Shown: one piece after another, positions 51,120 to 63,045 of the stretch | Layout of the letters: each line of letters begins with the position of its first letter | How positions within the stretch are numbered: position 1 is the first letter of the stretch | Origin: Mycolicibacter icosiumassiliensis | GTDB taxonomy: Bacteria > Actinomycetota > Actinomycetes > Mycobacteriales > Mycobacteriaceae | DNA: 64,000 bases | Direction: 5' to 3' | NCBI RefSeq assembly: GCF_900078685.2 | Contig: NZ_LT546166.1 | Span: 1,752,719-1,816,718, forward strand | Notes under the pieces: model-generated | Database searches by the model: none | The model's input: the letters and a program-made list of their open reading frames with translations, nothing else | Told to the model about the DNA's origin: nothing | Translations under genes and position numbers: made by a program

Positions 51120-52234
51120 TTACGGCGCCATGGTGACCCAGTCGGGGAACCCCGTCGGGTCGTGCCGGCCCAGCACACCGTGCTCGTAGAGTCCCCAACC
51201 CTCGACCGGGGCGGCGTCGCCGTCGCGGCACACCGCGCGCCCCACGTGGTCGATCATCCCGAAGCTGGTGCGCCCCAGGATGCCCGGATCGTTCATGTCA
51301 TAGGTCAGGCGCTCGGTGAACTTCTCGCCCTTCCATTCGCCGTGCAGCCAGTCGATGTCGCCGCCATAGCCGCCGCCGACGTGAATGGGCACCGGCAGTT
51401 TGGATTCCACCTCGAACACCACCGGGGTGCCGTCGGGGCGGGTGGCCTCGATGGTGGCTCCGGTGGCGATGCGGGTGCCGGATCGGTAGCGAGTGGAGAT
51501 CCGTGGCCAGCCCAGCTGTTCGACCCGGCCGTCACGCCAGACCCGGCTGCAGTCGTTGAGCGAACGGAAACCGCTGGGCTCCTCCTGGATGATCATCACC
51601 ACCGCGAAGTCCTCGAACGCCATCGGCAGATACAGCCACCACATGCCGTCGAACGGCGGGTCGGCGGGCCGGCCCGCCGGTTCGCGTTCACCGACCGGGC
51701 GGATGCCCCAGGAGCGGTCCCGTGATCCGATCCAGACCGCGGGATCAACGGCGATCTCCTCGCCATCGATCAGGATCTGTCCACTCCAGGCGCCCAGTTG
51801 AGCGAAGCGCTGCGCGTCCAGGGTCACCCGGTTGCCGGTCCGCAGGATGTGCCGCTGTTCCTGAACCGGGTCGAACAGGCCCTCCCAGCGCAGATCGAGC
51901 GCGATGCCCTCGGTCTCATCCATGACCACCCGCAGGGAGCGCAGCGGATCGGTGACCTCGATGCGGTAGGCGCCGATGCGCTGGTTGAGCCGGTCTTGGT
52001 CGATGGCGTCGGACAGGTGCACCGCGGTCTGGGTGTCGCCGCGGCGGACCAACACGTAGGCGTCCTTGACACCGAGGTTGGGGTAGTAGCCGCACCCGGT
52101 GATCAAGAAGATGTCCCCGGTACGGTCGTGGGCATTCAGATAGCACCGGTCGTAAAAGTTGCGATCCGAGGAGCCCGGCCAGGCGATCGGCTGCGGCAGT
52201 TGGTGAACCGGGAATTCGTCGAGTGGTCCCAGCA

Positions 52235-52235
<1 letters not shown>
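51120..52235 (-). CDS. Rv3169-like conserved protein (DUF7064/DUF7065 type)
   Basis: 371 aa, all-beta lipocalin/CrtC-like double domain, close in length to Rv3169 (374 aa). Recognisable stretches: GCGYYPNLGVKDAYVLV, GSRDRSWGIRPVG and MWWLYLPMAFEDFAVV. ATG 52235 shares one base with the stop of the phosphotransferase gene (TGATG), so the two are translationally coupled, as in the Rv3168-Rv3169 pair. Function unknown; possibly lipid or isoprenoid modification. Confidence 0.75.
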
Positions 52236-54022
<1,787 letters not shown>

Positions 54023-54026
54023 ACCC

Positions 54027-54722
54027 ATGGCTGAGCCGTTCGGGCCCGCCGGGCCGCAGCCCTTCCCGCAAGACTGGGCGTCGCTGCTGGTGTTGGTGCC
54101 GCACCCCGACGATCCGGAATACGGCATCGCCGCCGCGGTGGCGAAGTGGACCGCCGCAGGCAAGACGGTCCGCTACGCCCTGGCCAGCAGTGGGGAAGCG
54201 GGCATCGCCGGCCTGGAGCCGCAGCAGGCCGGGCCACTGCGCGAGGATGAGCAACGGCGAGCGGCGGCCATCGTGGGGGTCCCTGACGTCGAATTCTGGG
54301 GCTTCCCGGACAGCAACATCCTTAACACGCCGGAGTTGCGCGCCAAGATTGCGTCGGTGATCGCCGAGGCGCGACCCGACGTGGTGGTGACGATCTACGG
54401 CGGTGCCGAGTTCGGGCCGGGCATGCCTAACCAGCGCGACCACATTGAATTCGCCGCCGCGGTCACCGATGCCTGGGACACCCTGACGGACAAGCCGCGC
54501 TGGCTCTTCCAAGGCGGCCCGGGACCCACCCACGTCGAGGACGTGGCCGGCTACCTCGACATCGCGACAGAGTCCCTGGCCGCCCACGAGGTCTACCTGT
54601 CGGTTCTCGACCCGGCCACGCCGGTGCATGAGCAGGCGCGCAAGGTGGTCGACATGACGACCTCGGCTCATCCCGGTCACCGAGTGGCGGGGTTCCGTCT
54701 GCAGCGAAGCGCCGTCGCATGA
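54027..54722 (+). CDS. PIG-L/LmbE-family deacetylase
   Basis: 231 aa zinc-dependent amidase/deacetylase fold. The metal motif P-H-P-D-D (residues 25-29, LVPHPDDPEYG) and the distal histidine in NQRDHIEFA match the family that includes MshB and Mca of mycothiol metabolism. It is shorter than both, so it is more likely a GlcNAc-type or xenobiotic deacetylase. Its stop overlaps the next gene (ATGA). Confidence 0.87.
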   Translation: MAEPFGPAGPQPFPQDWASLLVLVPHPDDPEYGIAAAVAKWTAAGKTVRYALASSGEAGIAGLEPQQAGPLREDEQRRAAAIVGVPDVEFWGFPDSNILNTPELRAKIASVIAEARPDVVVTIYGGAEFGPGMPNQRDHIEFAAAVTDAWDTLTDKPRWLFQGGPGPTHVEDVAGYLDIATESLAAHEVYLSVLDPATPVHEQARKVVDMTTSAHPGHRVAGFRLQRSAVA

Positions 54723-55717
54723 CCGGAACCACGGCGCCGCTGCGTATCGGTGTGCTCGGAGCGGCGCGGATCACCCCGGATGCACTGCTCAAACCGGCCG
54801 CCGCCAACCCGGAAGTCGTGGTGAGCGCGGTAGCCGCACGCGACATCGGCCGGGCTGGTGCGTTTGCCGCCAAACATGGCATCGCCCGGGTGCACGACAA
54901 CTACAACGCGCTGATCGCCGACCCCGAGGTCGATGCCATCTACAACCCGCTACCGAACCACCTGCACGGCAGATGGACCCGCGCCGCACTGGACGCCGGC
55001 AAGCACGTGCTGTGCGAGAAGCCATTCACCGCCAACGCCGAGGAAGCGCGGGCGATCGCCGCGGCGGCCGCGCGAACCGATCGGGTGGTGATGGAGGCGT
55101 TCCACTACCGCTACCACCCGATGACCGCCCGCATCGAAGAGATCATCGCCTCGGGCGAACTGGGACAGCTGCGGCAGGTGGACACCGCGCTGAGCTTTCC
55201 GCTGCCCCGCTTCTCCGACATCCGCTATCACTACGCGCTGGCCGGTGGGGCGTTGATGGACGCCGGCTGCTACGCGGTGCACATGGCCCGCACCTTCGGC
55301 GGAGCCACCCCGGAAGTCGTTTCCGCGCAGGCGAAGTTGCGCGATCCACTCGTTGATCGGGCCATGACGGCGCAGCTGCGGTTCCCCGCCGGACACCGCG
55401 GGACCATCCGCTGCTCGCTGTGGTCATCGAACCTACTGCAGATCAGCGCCCGGGTGATCGGCGAGCACGGCGAGCTGCGGGCGCTCAACCCGCTGATGCC
55501 TCAGTACTTCCACCGGTTGCGGGTCAGCTCGCCGAAGGGCAAGCGCGTCGAGCGTTTCACCCACCGGGCGTCGTATGCCTACCAGCTCGACGCGTTCGCC
55601 GACTCCGTGTTGCGTGGCGTGCCGGTGCGCACCACCCCGGAGGACGCGATCGAGAACATGACCGTTGTCGACGCGATCTACACCGCTGCCGGCCTTCCGC
55701 TGAGGCAGCCGGGCTGA
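54719..55717 (+). CDS. Gfo/Idh/MocA-family oxidoreductase
   Basis: 332 aa NAD(P)-dependent sugar or dihydrodiol dehydrogenase-like protein. Rossmann start RIGVLGAARI, the catalytic EKP motif in HVLCEKPFT (about residue 98), H-Y-R-Y-H-P and a C-terminal beta sheet domain with GGALMDAGCYAVH. Coupled by ATGA to the PIG-L-type gene, which suggests the two act on one glycoside-like compound. Confidence 0.88.
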   Translation: MTGTTAPLRIGVLGAARITPDALLKPAAANPEVVVSAVAARDIGRAGAFAAKHGIARVHDNYNALIADPEVDAIYNPLPNHLHGRWTRAALDAGKHVLCEKPFTANAEEARAIAAAAARTDRVVMEAFHYRYHPMTARIEEIIASGELGQLRQVDTALSFPLPRFSDIRYHYALAGGALMDAGCYAVHMARTFGGATPEVVSAQAKLRDPLVDRAMTAQLRFPAGHRGTIRCSLWSSNLLQISARVIGEHGELRALNPLMPQYFHRLRVSSPKGKRVERFTHRASYAYQLDAFADSVLRGVPVRTTPEDAIENMTVVDAIYTAAGLPLRQPG

Positions 55718-55721
55718 GCTG

Positions 55722-56210
55722 TCAGGCCTGGTGGCCCGGTACGAGATCGTCGACGTCCGAAAGCGTCAGCAGGTCCTCGCCGCCCTGGGCGGCATATCCG
55801 GCCACGGGATCCAACAGGTAGCCCATATGGTCGCCGAGGTCCATCCGGCGCAGTGTCTTGCCGACGAACCATGCCGGCGCATCGTCGAGGATCGGCATTC
55901 CCGCGGGACCGCTGTGCCAGCAGCAGCGCTCGAATTTGTCGATGTCGTCGCCGGTCTGGCCGCCGAACAGCCGGGCCAGCTCGATATCGCGGCGCGCCAG
56001 GACGTGAACGGCCAAGTGTTCGGCCTCGGCTGCCACCTCGAAGGTGTGGTTGCGCTTGGACATTCCCACCAGAAACCTCGGCGGTTCGATGCTGGTCTGG
56101 GTGGCGAACCCGACCAGGCAACCCGACGCGCGCTCGTCGGTGGCCGTGGTCACCACGAACATGGTGTAGTCCAGCATTGAGACCAGCTGCTGAAATGACT
56201 CGTCGTGCAT
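55722..56210 (-). CDS. Flavin reductase-like (FMN-binding split barrel) protein
   Basis: 162 aa. Starts M-H-D-E-S-F-Q-Q-L and has the flavin_reduct pattern MFVVTTATDERASGCLVGFATQTSIEPPRFLVGMSKRN, then HLAVHVLA and LARLFGG. It may supply reduced flavin or use F420/FMN itself. ATG 56210; an upstream GTG/ATG 11 codons earlier is possible. It is 40 nt downstream of nuoN and convergent with the Gfo/Idh gene. Confidence 0.82.
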   Translation of the reverse strand: MHDESFQQLVSMLDYTMFVVTTATDERASGCLVGFATQTSIEPPRFLVGMSKRNHTFEVAAEAEHLAVHVLARRDIELARLFGGQTGDDIDKFERCCWHSGPAGMPILDDAPAWFVGKTLRRMDLGDHMGYLLDPVAGYAAQGGEDLLTLSDVDDLVPGHQA

Positions 56211-56250
56211 CTGTCCATGATGTACCAGCAGCGCGACGGCCACACCGCGA

Positions 56251-57852
56251 TTACTGCGCGAATTGCGTTGCGGCGTCCACCAAATCCAGCAGCGGCTGCG
56301 GCAGCACGCCTAATAGCACGGTGATCGCGGCGCACAGCGCGATGGCCGCCTTGCTCCACACGCTGGGCAGCACCAGGTGCGGCGGGTCGGCGGGGGAGTC
56401 GGTGAAGAACATCAGCACGATCACCCGAACGTAGAAGTAGGCGGCGACACCGCTGGCGATCACACCGACCACCACCAGTGGTGCCGCGCCGCCCTCGGCG
56501 GCGGCCTTGAACACCGCGAACTTGCTGATGAACCCACTGGTCAAGGGGATACCGGCGAACGCCAGCAGGAACATCGAAAACAATAGGCCCACAACGGGAT
56601 AACGCCGGCCCAGACCGGCCCACCGGGACATGTCGAGTTCCTCTTCGCCGCTGGAGCTGCGGATCAGGTTCACCACGGCGAAGGCGCCCACCGTGGAGAA
56701 GCTGTAGGCGACCAGATAGAACAGCGTCGCGGAAATACCGGCCGGGATCGCGGACAGCACCCCGGTCAGCACAAAGCCGGCATGAGCGATCGAGGAGTAG
56801 GCCAGCATCCGCTTGACCTCAGTCTGGGTGATCGCTGCCATGGTGGCGACCACCATGGTCAGTACCGCGATCAGCCACAGCAGCGGGCGCCAGTGGTCAT
56901 GCAGCGCAGGCAGTGCGACGTAGAGAATCCGCAGCATCGCCCCGAATGCGGCGACCTTGGTGGCGGCCGCCATGAACCCGGTGATCGGCGTCGGCGCCCC
57001 GACGTAGACGTCGGGAACCCACGAATGGAACGGCACCGCGCCGACTTTGAAGAACAACCCCACCAGCAGCAGCCCGGCGCCGATCAGCGCCAGCGGGTCG
57101 CTGCTGTGGGCGAACAACTGCTCGCCGATATCCGGCAGCGTCAGCGTCCCGGTGGCACCGTAGAGCAATGCGGCGCCGAACAGGAACAGCGCCGAGGAGA
57201 ACGCGCCCAGCAGAAAGTACTTCAGCGCCGCTTCCTGCGAGAGCAGACGGCGGTAGCGGGCCAGCCCGCACAGTAGATACAGCGGCAGTGACAGCACTTC
57301 CAGCGCCACGAACATGGTGACCAGGTCGTTGGCGGCGGGAAACACCATCATGCCGCCGACCGCCAGCACGGTCAGCGGGAACACCTCGGTCTGGGTCACC
57401 CCGGCACGCGCCGCGTCGAGTTCGGCGACGCTATCGGGGACCGCGGACGCCTGTGGAGTGAACGCGTCCAGACCCGCATGTGCGGGGGCGGCGGGTGCCG
57501 TCGCCGCGCCCGGACCTTCAGGAACGCCCGCACCGATGTTGCGCTCGGAGATGAACAGCACGGCCATGATCCCGACCAGCACGATGGTGCCCTGCAGCAC
57601 CAGCGCCGGCCGGTCGACGGCCACCGCGCCCATTGCCGCGATGCGGCCACCGGTCGGCAGGTCCCGGCCCACCGCGACGATGGCGGCGAACGCGGCGGCC
57701 AAACCGCCGACAGCGAGCAGCACCTGCATCACGTAGCGCGCCCGGCGCGAAATGAACGCCTCGAAGAGCACGCCGGTCACCGCGGTGCCGAAGACGATCA
57801 GCAGCGGCAGCAGAAGGCTGTATTCGACGGATGGGATTGGCATGCCCGCCAT
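56251..57852 (-). CDS. nuoN: NADH-quinone oxidoreductase subunit N
   Basis: 533 aa antiporter-like membrane subunit of complex I, about 14 helices. Conserved ion-path segments: KYFLLGAFSSALFLFGAALLYG, lysine in LFFKVGAVPFHSWVPDVY, and KRMLAYSSIAHAGFVLTG. It has a Gly/Ala/Pro insert near residue 115 (VPEGPGAATAPAAPAHAG), as in other mycobacterial NuoN. ATG 57852 with GAGGGGGC upstream; a TTG at 57858 overlapping the nuoM stop is an alternative. Confidence 0.95.
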   Translation of the reverse strand: MAGMPIPSVEYSLLLPLLIVFGTAVTGVLFEAFISRRARYVMQVLLAVGGLAAAFAAIVAVGRDLPTGGRIAAMGAVAVDRPALVLQGTIVLVGIMAVLFISERNIGAGVPEGPGAATAPAAPAHAGLDAFTPQASAVPDSVAELDAARAGVTQTEVFPLTVLAVGGMMVFPAANDLVTMFVALEVLSLPLYLLCGLARYRRLLSQEAALKYFLLGAFSSALFLFGAALLYGATGTLTLPDIGEQLFAHSSDPLALIGAGLLLVGLFFKVGAVPFHSWVPDVYVGAPTPITGFMAAATKVAAFGAMLRILYVALPALHDHWRPLLWLIAVLTMVVATMAAITQTEVKRMLAYSSIAHAGFVLTGVLSAIPAGISATLFYLVAYSFSTVGAFAVVNLIRSSSGEEELDMSRWAGLGRRYPVVGLLFSMFLLAFAGIPLTSGFISKFAVFKAAAEGGAAPLVVVGVIASGVAAYFYVRVIVLMFFTDSPADPPHLVLPSVWSKAAIALCAAITVLLGVLPQPLLDLVDAATQFAQ

Positions 57853-57854
57853 GG

Positions 57855-59420
57855 TCAATGCGCCCCCTCAGCGGTCAGCGGTGCCGGATCGGTCTGACCG
57901 ATCGTGGTCAAGGTGTGCTCGACGCCCGGATTGATGATGTCCAGCGCGGGTTTGGGGTAGAAGCCGAGGAACAGCAGCAGCGCGATCAACGGTGTGACGA
58001 CCAGCAACTCCCGCGGCACCAGATCGCGGATGCGTTCGTTGCCCTCGGTGACCGGGCCGGTCATCACTCGCTGATACAGCCACAGCATGTAGATCGACGA
58101 CAGCACCAGCGCCGTGGAACCGACGGCCGCCGCCACCCAGTACCGGTTGAAGGTGCCGATCAAGACCAGGAACTCGCTGATGAACGGGGCCAGACCGGGC
58201 AGCGACAGGGTGGCCATCGCGGCGACCATGAAGGTGCCGGCCATCACCGGCGCTACCTTCTGCACGCCGCCGTAGTCCGAAATCGCCCGGGCGCCGTCGC
58301 GCCGGGCGACCAAGAACCCGGCGATCAGGAACAGTGCCGCCGTGGACAAGCCGTGGTTGAGCATGTACAGCGTCGAACCGCTCTGGCCTTGGCTGGTCAT
58401 CACGAAGATGCCCAGAATGATGAACCCGAAGTGCGAGATCGAGGTGTAGGCGATCAACCGCATCATGTCGCGCTGGCCGATTGCCACCATGGCGCCGTAG
58501 ACCACGCCGATGACCGCCAGCACGATGATGACCGGACGGAAATACGTTGAGGCGTCCGGGAATAGCTGCAGGCAGTACCGCAGCATCCCGAACGTTCCTA
58601 CTTTGTCCATCACCGCCATCATCAGCACCGCGGTCGCCGGAGTGGACTCCACCGCTGCGTCGGGCAGCCACCGGTGCAGCGGCCACAGCGGGGCCTTGAC
58701 CGCGAAGGCGAACATGAACCCGGCGAACAGCAGCTTGAGTACGCCCGGATCCACGGTGGTGGTCGCCGGGGAGAAGATCGAGACCAGTTCGCGGAAGTCG
58801 AAGGTGCCGCCGGAGACGCCTTCTCCGGTGCTCACCACGTAGACCCCGATCACCGCGGCCAGCATGATCAGACCGCCGAACAGGTTGTACAGCAGGAACT
58901 TCAGGGCCGCTTGGGAACGCTTGGCGCCGTTCCCGAATCCGCCGATCATGAAGTACATCGGGATCAGCATCGCTTCGAAGAACACATAGAACAGCAGCAC
59001 GTCCAGCGAGACCAGCGAGATCAGCACCATCGCCTCGACGGTCAGCGTCAGCGCGGCGAATGCGTGCGGGCCTCGGCTCCGTACCCCCTCGCCGTCGTTC
59101 CAGCCGGCCAGCATCAGCAACGGCACCAGCCCGGCGGTCAACAACGCCAGGATCACCGCGATACCGTCCACCCCGAGCGTGTAGCTCGCCCCGAACGCCG
59201 GTATCCAGGAGTGCGATTCGACGAACTGGTAGGGCGCGGCCACCGGAGTCGTGTCGAAGCCCACGGTGACCACGATCGCCACCGCCAGCGTGGCAAGGCT
59301 CACCAGCAGGCCGGTCCACTTCGCCAGTGCGGCAAGCCGGGCCGGCAACACGATGACCAATCCGGCACCGACCAGCGGTACCAGCCACAGCAGGCTCAGC
59401 CAGGGCAGGTTGTTGTTCAC
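57855..59420 (-). CDS. nuoM: NADH-quinone oxidoreductase subunit M
   Basis: 521 aa, antiporter-like proton-pumping subunit with about 14 helices: [38 protein letters not shown] with the conserved glutamate, [31 protein letters not shown] and [16 protein letters not shown] overlaps the nuoL stop by 4 nt. Confidence 0.97.
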   Translation of the reverse strand: MNNNLPWLSLLWLVPLVGAGLVIVLPARLAALAKWTGLLVSLATLAVAIVVTVGFDTTPVAAPYQFVESHSWIPAFGASYTLGVDGIAVILALLTAGLVPLLMLAGWNDGEGVRSRGPHAFAALTLTVEAMVLISLVSLDVLLFYVFFEAMLIPMYFMIGGFGNGAKRSQAALKFLLYNLFGGLIMLAAVIGVYVVSTGEGVSGGTFDFRELVSIFSPATTTVDPGVLKLLFAGFMFAFAVKAPLWPLHRWLPDAAVESTPATAVLMMAVMDKVGTFGMLRYCLQLFPDASTYFRPVIIVLAVIGVVYGAMVAIGQRDMMRLIAYTSISHFGFIILGIFVMTSQGQSGSTLYMLNHGLSTAALFLIAGFLVARRDGARAISDYGGVQKVAPVMAGTFMVAAMATLSLPGLAPFISEFLVLIGTFNRYWVAAAVGSTALVLSSIYMLWLYQRVMTGPVTEGNERIRDLVPRELLVVTPLIALLLFLGFYPKPALDIINPGVEHTLTTIGQTDPAPLTAEGAH

Positions 59421-61351
59421 AGCTGCACCGCCAGCACGACCGCGACGACCAGGACCGTACCGGCCAGCATCGTCAGCGCGTAGGAGCGCACGAACCCGGT
59501 CTGCAGGCGCCGCACCAGGTATGACGCGATCGCCACCAGCCCGGCCGTCATGTTGACCGAGCCGTCCACCACCCGGTCGTCGACGCCGACCAGGGCTTGT
59601 GCCAGTCGGTTACCCGGACGCATGAGCACCTCCTCGTTGAAGGCATCGCCGTAGAGATACTTGCGGGCCGCCACCGTCAGCGCCGACACGTCGGTGGGCG
59701 CGGTGATCGGTATCGGCTTGCGGCCGTACATGTTGTAGGCCACCGCAACACCGAACAGGACAACGCCCAGGGTGACCGCACCGGTGAGCCAGGCCGGGAT
59801 GGCGTGCGCGTGCTCGGCAACCGGTGCCACTCGGGTGACCACCGGCTCCAGCCAGTGCTCCAGGCGCCCGCCGATGGCCAGCGCGGCGCCGGCGAACACG
59901 GCGCCCAGAGCCAGCACGATCATCGGCCAGGTCATCACCCGAGGGGATTCGTGCGGGTGCTGCAGCGCCCGCTCGGCACTCACCTCGCTCTCGTCGGCGG
60001 CCCAGCGGCGCTCGCCGCCGAACGTCATCAGCATCACCCGGGTCATGTAGAAGGCGGTGATGCCGGCGCCCAGGATCGCGACGGCCCCCAACACCCAGCC
60101 GCGGGTGCCGCCAGAGGCCAATGCGGCCTCGATGATGGCGTCCTTGGACCAGTAGCCGGCGAACGGAGGTACCCCGATGATCGCCAGGTAACACAGCCCG
60201 AACGTCGCGAACGTCACCGGCATGAAGCTGCGCAGGGCGCCGTAGCGGCGCATGTCCTGTTCGTCGTTCATCCCGTGCATCACCGACCCCGAGCCCAGGA
60301 ACAGCCCGGCCTTGAAGAAGCCGTGGGTGAGCAGGTGCATGATCGCCACCGCGTAGCCCGCCGGGCCTAGGCCCGCGGCCAACACCATGTACCCGATCTG
60401 GCTCACCGTGGAGGCGGCGAGCGCCCGCTTGATGTCGTCGTTGGCGCAGCCGATGATCGCACCGAACAGCAGCGTGACGGCACCCACCACCACCACCGCG
60501 AGCCGGGCGTCGGGGGACAGGTCGAACACCGGGCCGGACCGCACGATCAGGTAGACCCCGGCGGTCACCATGGTGGCGGCGTGGATCAACGCCGACACCG
60601 GGGTGGGGCCCTCCATGGCGTCGAACAACCAGGCCTGCAGCGGAACCTGCGCGGATTTGGCGCACGCTCCCACCAGCAGCAGCAACCCGATGGCGGTGGT
60701 CAGCCCGCTGGGACCGGCGTCGCCGACCGCGCCGAACAGTCCGTCGAAGGACAGCGTGCCGAAGCCGGCGAACATGACGAACGTCGCCAGCGCGAGGCCG
60801 ATGTCGCCGACCCGGTTGGACACGAACGCCTTCTTGCCGGCCGCGGCCGCCACCGGCTTGGCGTACCAGAATCCGATCAGCAGGTAGGAGGCCAGACCGA
60901 CGCCTTCCCAGCCGACGTAGAGGCCCAGGTAGTTGTCGGCCACGACCAGCAGCAGCATTGCCGCGACGAACAGGTTCAGGTAAGCGAAGAACCGTCGGCG
61001 GTCGGGGTCGTGCTTCATGTAGCCGGTCGAGTAGATGTGGATCAGCGAGCCGACGCCACTGATCAGCAACACGAAGCAGATCGACAGCTGATCGATCAGC
61101 ACCCCGAAGTCGACCTGCAGGGCACCGACCGGCACCCAGCTGAACAGGTGCGTGTGAATCGCCCGGGCCTCGCCGTCGCGGCCCAGCATGTCGGCCAGCA
61201 GCGCCAGCCCGATCCCGAATGAGCCGAGCACCGTGGCGCAGGCCAACAGGTGTCCCCACCGGTCGGTTCGGCGCCCGCCGAGCAGCAGGATCAGCGCGCC
61301 GGCCGCCGGCAGGGCCACCAGCAGCCAGCTCAGCTGACTCAGATTCGTCAT
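59417..61351 (-). CDS. nuoL: NADH-quinone oxidoreductase subunit L
   Basis: 644 aa, the most distal antiporter-like subunit with the long lateral helix at its C-terminus. Landmarks: [84 protein letters not shown] 61351 is preceded by GGGGAG at 7 nt and gives [15 protein letters not shown]; an ATG four codons upstream is less well placed. Confidence 0.97.
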   Translation of the reverse strand: MTNLSQLSWLLVALPAAGALILLLGGRRTDRWGHLLACATVLGSFGIGLALLADMLGRDGEARAIHTHLFSWVPVGALQVDFGVLIDQLSICFVLLISGVGSLIHIYSTGYMKHDPDRRRFFAYLNLFVAAMLLLVVADNYLGLYVGWEGVGLASYLLIGFWYAKPVAAAAGKKAFVSNRVGDIGLALATFVMFAGFGTLSFDGLFGAVGDAGPSGLTTAIGLLLLVGACAKSAQVPLQAWLFDAMEGPTPVSALIHAATMVTAGVYLIVRSGPVFDLSPDARLAVVVVGAVTLLFGAIIGCANDDIKRALAASTVSQIGYMVLAAGLGPAGYAVAIMHLLTHGFFKAGLFLGSGSVMHGMNDEQDMRRYGALRSFMPVTFATFGLCYLAIIGVPPFAGYWSKDAIIEAALASGGTRGWVLGAVAILGAGITAFYMTRVMLMTFGGERRWAADESEVSAERALQHPHESPRVMTWPMIVLALGAVFAGAALAIGGRLEHWLEPVVTRVAPVAEHAHAIPAWLTGAVTLGVVLFGVAVAYNMYGRKPIPITAPTDVSALTVAARKYLYGDAFNEEVLMRPGNRLAQALVGVDDRVVDGSVNMTAGLVAIASYLVRRLQTGFVRSYALTMLAGTVLVVAVVLAVQL

Positions 61352-61367
61352 AGAGCTCCCCAACTCC

Positions 61368-61667
61368 CTAGCCGCGCAGTAGGTTCGCGTCGTCGACCGA
61401 GGCGGATCGCCGGGCCCGGAAGATCGTCATGATGATGGCCAGGCCGATCACCACCTCGCAGGCGGCGACCACCATGGTGAAGAACGCCACCATCTGGCCG
61501 TCCAGCTGCGAGTGCAGCCGGGCGAACGTGACGAACGCCAGGTTGGCGGCGTTGAGCATCAGCTCGACGCACATGAACATCACCAGCGCGTTGCGCCGCA
61601 ACAACACTCCGGTCGCGCCGATAGTGAACAGCATCGCCGACAAGTACAGGTAGTTTTCTGGATTCAC
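61368..61667 (-). CDS. nuoK: NADH-quinone oxidoreductase subunit K
   Basis: 99 aa, three helices with the conserved glutamates in [13 protein letters not shown] and [13 protein letters not shown]; the ending [12 protein letters not shown] matches mycobacterial NuoK. GTG 61667 ([10 protein letters not shown]) overlaps the nuoJ stop by 4 nt; the long upstream frame is antisense-like extension and is cut. Confidence 0.96.
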   Translation of the reverse strand: MNPENYLYLSAMLFTIGATGVLLRRNALVMFMCVELMLNAANLAFVTFARLHSQLDGQMVAFFTMVVAACEVVIGLAIIMTIFRARRSASVDDANLLRG

Positions 61668-62476
61668 TGGCCCGATTCCTCCCCGTTGGTCGTGTCGGCG
61701 TGTGCCGCGTTCCCCGTCGCACCGACCCAGCGGTGCGTCAAGGTGTCCGACACCGACAACTCGGAGTAGCTCCCGTCGGGCAAGCGCGCGGCGATGTCGA
61801 CAGCGTTGTGGCGGGCGTACACCCCGGGCGTCGGCAGCGGGGTGGCCCGCCGGCCGGATTGGAAGCGCTGGATGGACAGCTCCCGCTGCGTCATTCGCGG
61901 CTGCAGCCGCTCGCGGTGCGTCAGCACCATGGCGGCGAGCACCGCGGTGATCAGCAATGCGCTGGTGAGCTCGAATGCCCACAGGTAGCGAGTGAAGATC
62001 AGTGCCGCCAGTCCCTCGACGTTGTGCTGGCTCAGGTCCGCCGTGCCGGTGCCGGTGGCGGCCGGCGCGCCGATGTTGCGCAGGTGCGTTGTCGCGCCGC
62101 CGATCCCGGCGATCAGCAACATCCCGAAGCCGATCCCGGCGAGCGTGGCGGCGACCCGCTGGCCGCGCAGAGTCTCCACCAGGGACTCGGTGGAGTCGAC
62201 ACCGATCAGCATCATCACGAACAGGAACAGCATCATCACCGCGCCGGTGTAGACGACGATCTGCACCACGCCCAGGAACATGGCGTCCTGGACGAAGTAG
62301 AACACCGCCAGGATCAGCATTGTCATCGCCAGAAACAGTGCCGAGTACACCGCCTTGGCGGCGGTGACGACGCCGATGGCGCCGACCAGGGCGATGGCGC
62401 CCAGAATCCAGAACGCCACCGCCTCCCCGGTGGAGGTGGCCACGACGATGTCGGCGGCGAGCAGCGTGGCGCCCAT
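61664..62476 (-). CDS. nuoJ: NADH-quinone oxidoreductase subunit J
   Basis: 270 aa. Five helices, with the characteristic [34 protein letters not shown] segment (pi-bulge helix 3). The C-terminal about 75 hydrophilic residues are a mycobacterial extension. ATG 62476 shares one base with the nuoI stop. Confidence 0.95.
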   Translation of the reverse strand: MGATLLAADIVVATSTGEAVAFWILGAIALVGAIGVVTAAKAVYSALFLAMTMLILAVFYFVQDAMFLGVVQIVVYTGAVMMLFLFVMMLIGVDSTESLVETLRGQRVAATLAGIGFGMLLIAGIGGATTHLRNIGAPAATGTGTADLSQHNVEGLAALIFTRYLWAFELTSALLITAVLAAMVLTHRERLQPRMTQRELSIQRFQSGRRATPLPTPGVYARHNAVDIAARLPDGSYSELSVSDTLTHRWVGATGNAAHADTTNGEESGQ

Positions 62477-63045
62477 CAGGCTTTGCCCTGCTTCACCCGG
62501 TCGAGCATCACGAACAGATCCGGGTCGGCATCGAGCCCGGCCGGGCTGACTCTGCCCAGGTAGTAGTCTTTTTCGGTCGCGCCGGGCGGCATTGCGTGCG
62601 GCGGTGCGACCATGTCGGGTTCCAGCGGCGCCAGCAGCTGGTCGCGTTCCCAGATCAGCTCGGCGCGGTTGTCGGCGGCCATCTCGTAGTTGTTGGTCAT
62701 GGTCAGCGCACGGGTCGGGCAGGCCTCGATGCACAGTCCGCACCCGATGCAGCGCAGGTAGTTGATCTGGTAGACCCGTCCGTAGCGCTCACCCGGGGAG
62801 AAGCGTTCCTCGTCGGTGTTGTCGGCGGCCTCCACATAGATGGCGTCGGCCGGACAGGCCCACGCGCACAATTCGCAGCCGATACACTTCTCCAGCCCAT
62901 CGGGATGCCGGTTGAGTTGGTGCCGGCCGTGGTAACGCGGCGCCGTCGGCTTCTTGCGTTCGGGGTAGCCGTCGTTGATCGGCCGCTTGAACATCGTCTT
63001 CCAGGTGACGCCGAACCCGGCCAGGGCGTCTCGCAGACTAGCCAT
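62476..63045 (-). CDS. nuoI: NADH-quinone oxidoreductase subunit I (two [4Fe-4S] clusters)
   Basis: 189 aa peripheral-arm subunit. Two ferredoxin motifs [12 protein letters not shown] (about 54-65) and [12 protein letters not shown] (about 99-110) bind clusters N6a and N6b. Start [19 protein letters not shown] overlaps the nuoH end by 8 nt. Confidence 0.97.
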   Translation of the reverse strand: MASLRDALAGFGVTWKTMFKRPINDGYPERKKPTAPRYHGRHQLNRHPDGLEKCIGCELCAWACPADAIYVEAADNTDEERFSPGERYGRVYQINYLRCIGCGLCIEACPTRALTMTNNYEMAADNRAELIWERDQLLAPLEPDMVAPPHAMPPGATEKDYYLGRVSPAGLDADPDLFVMLDRVKQGKA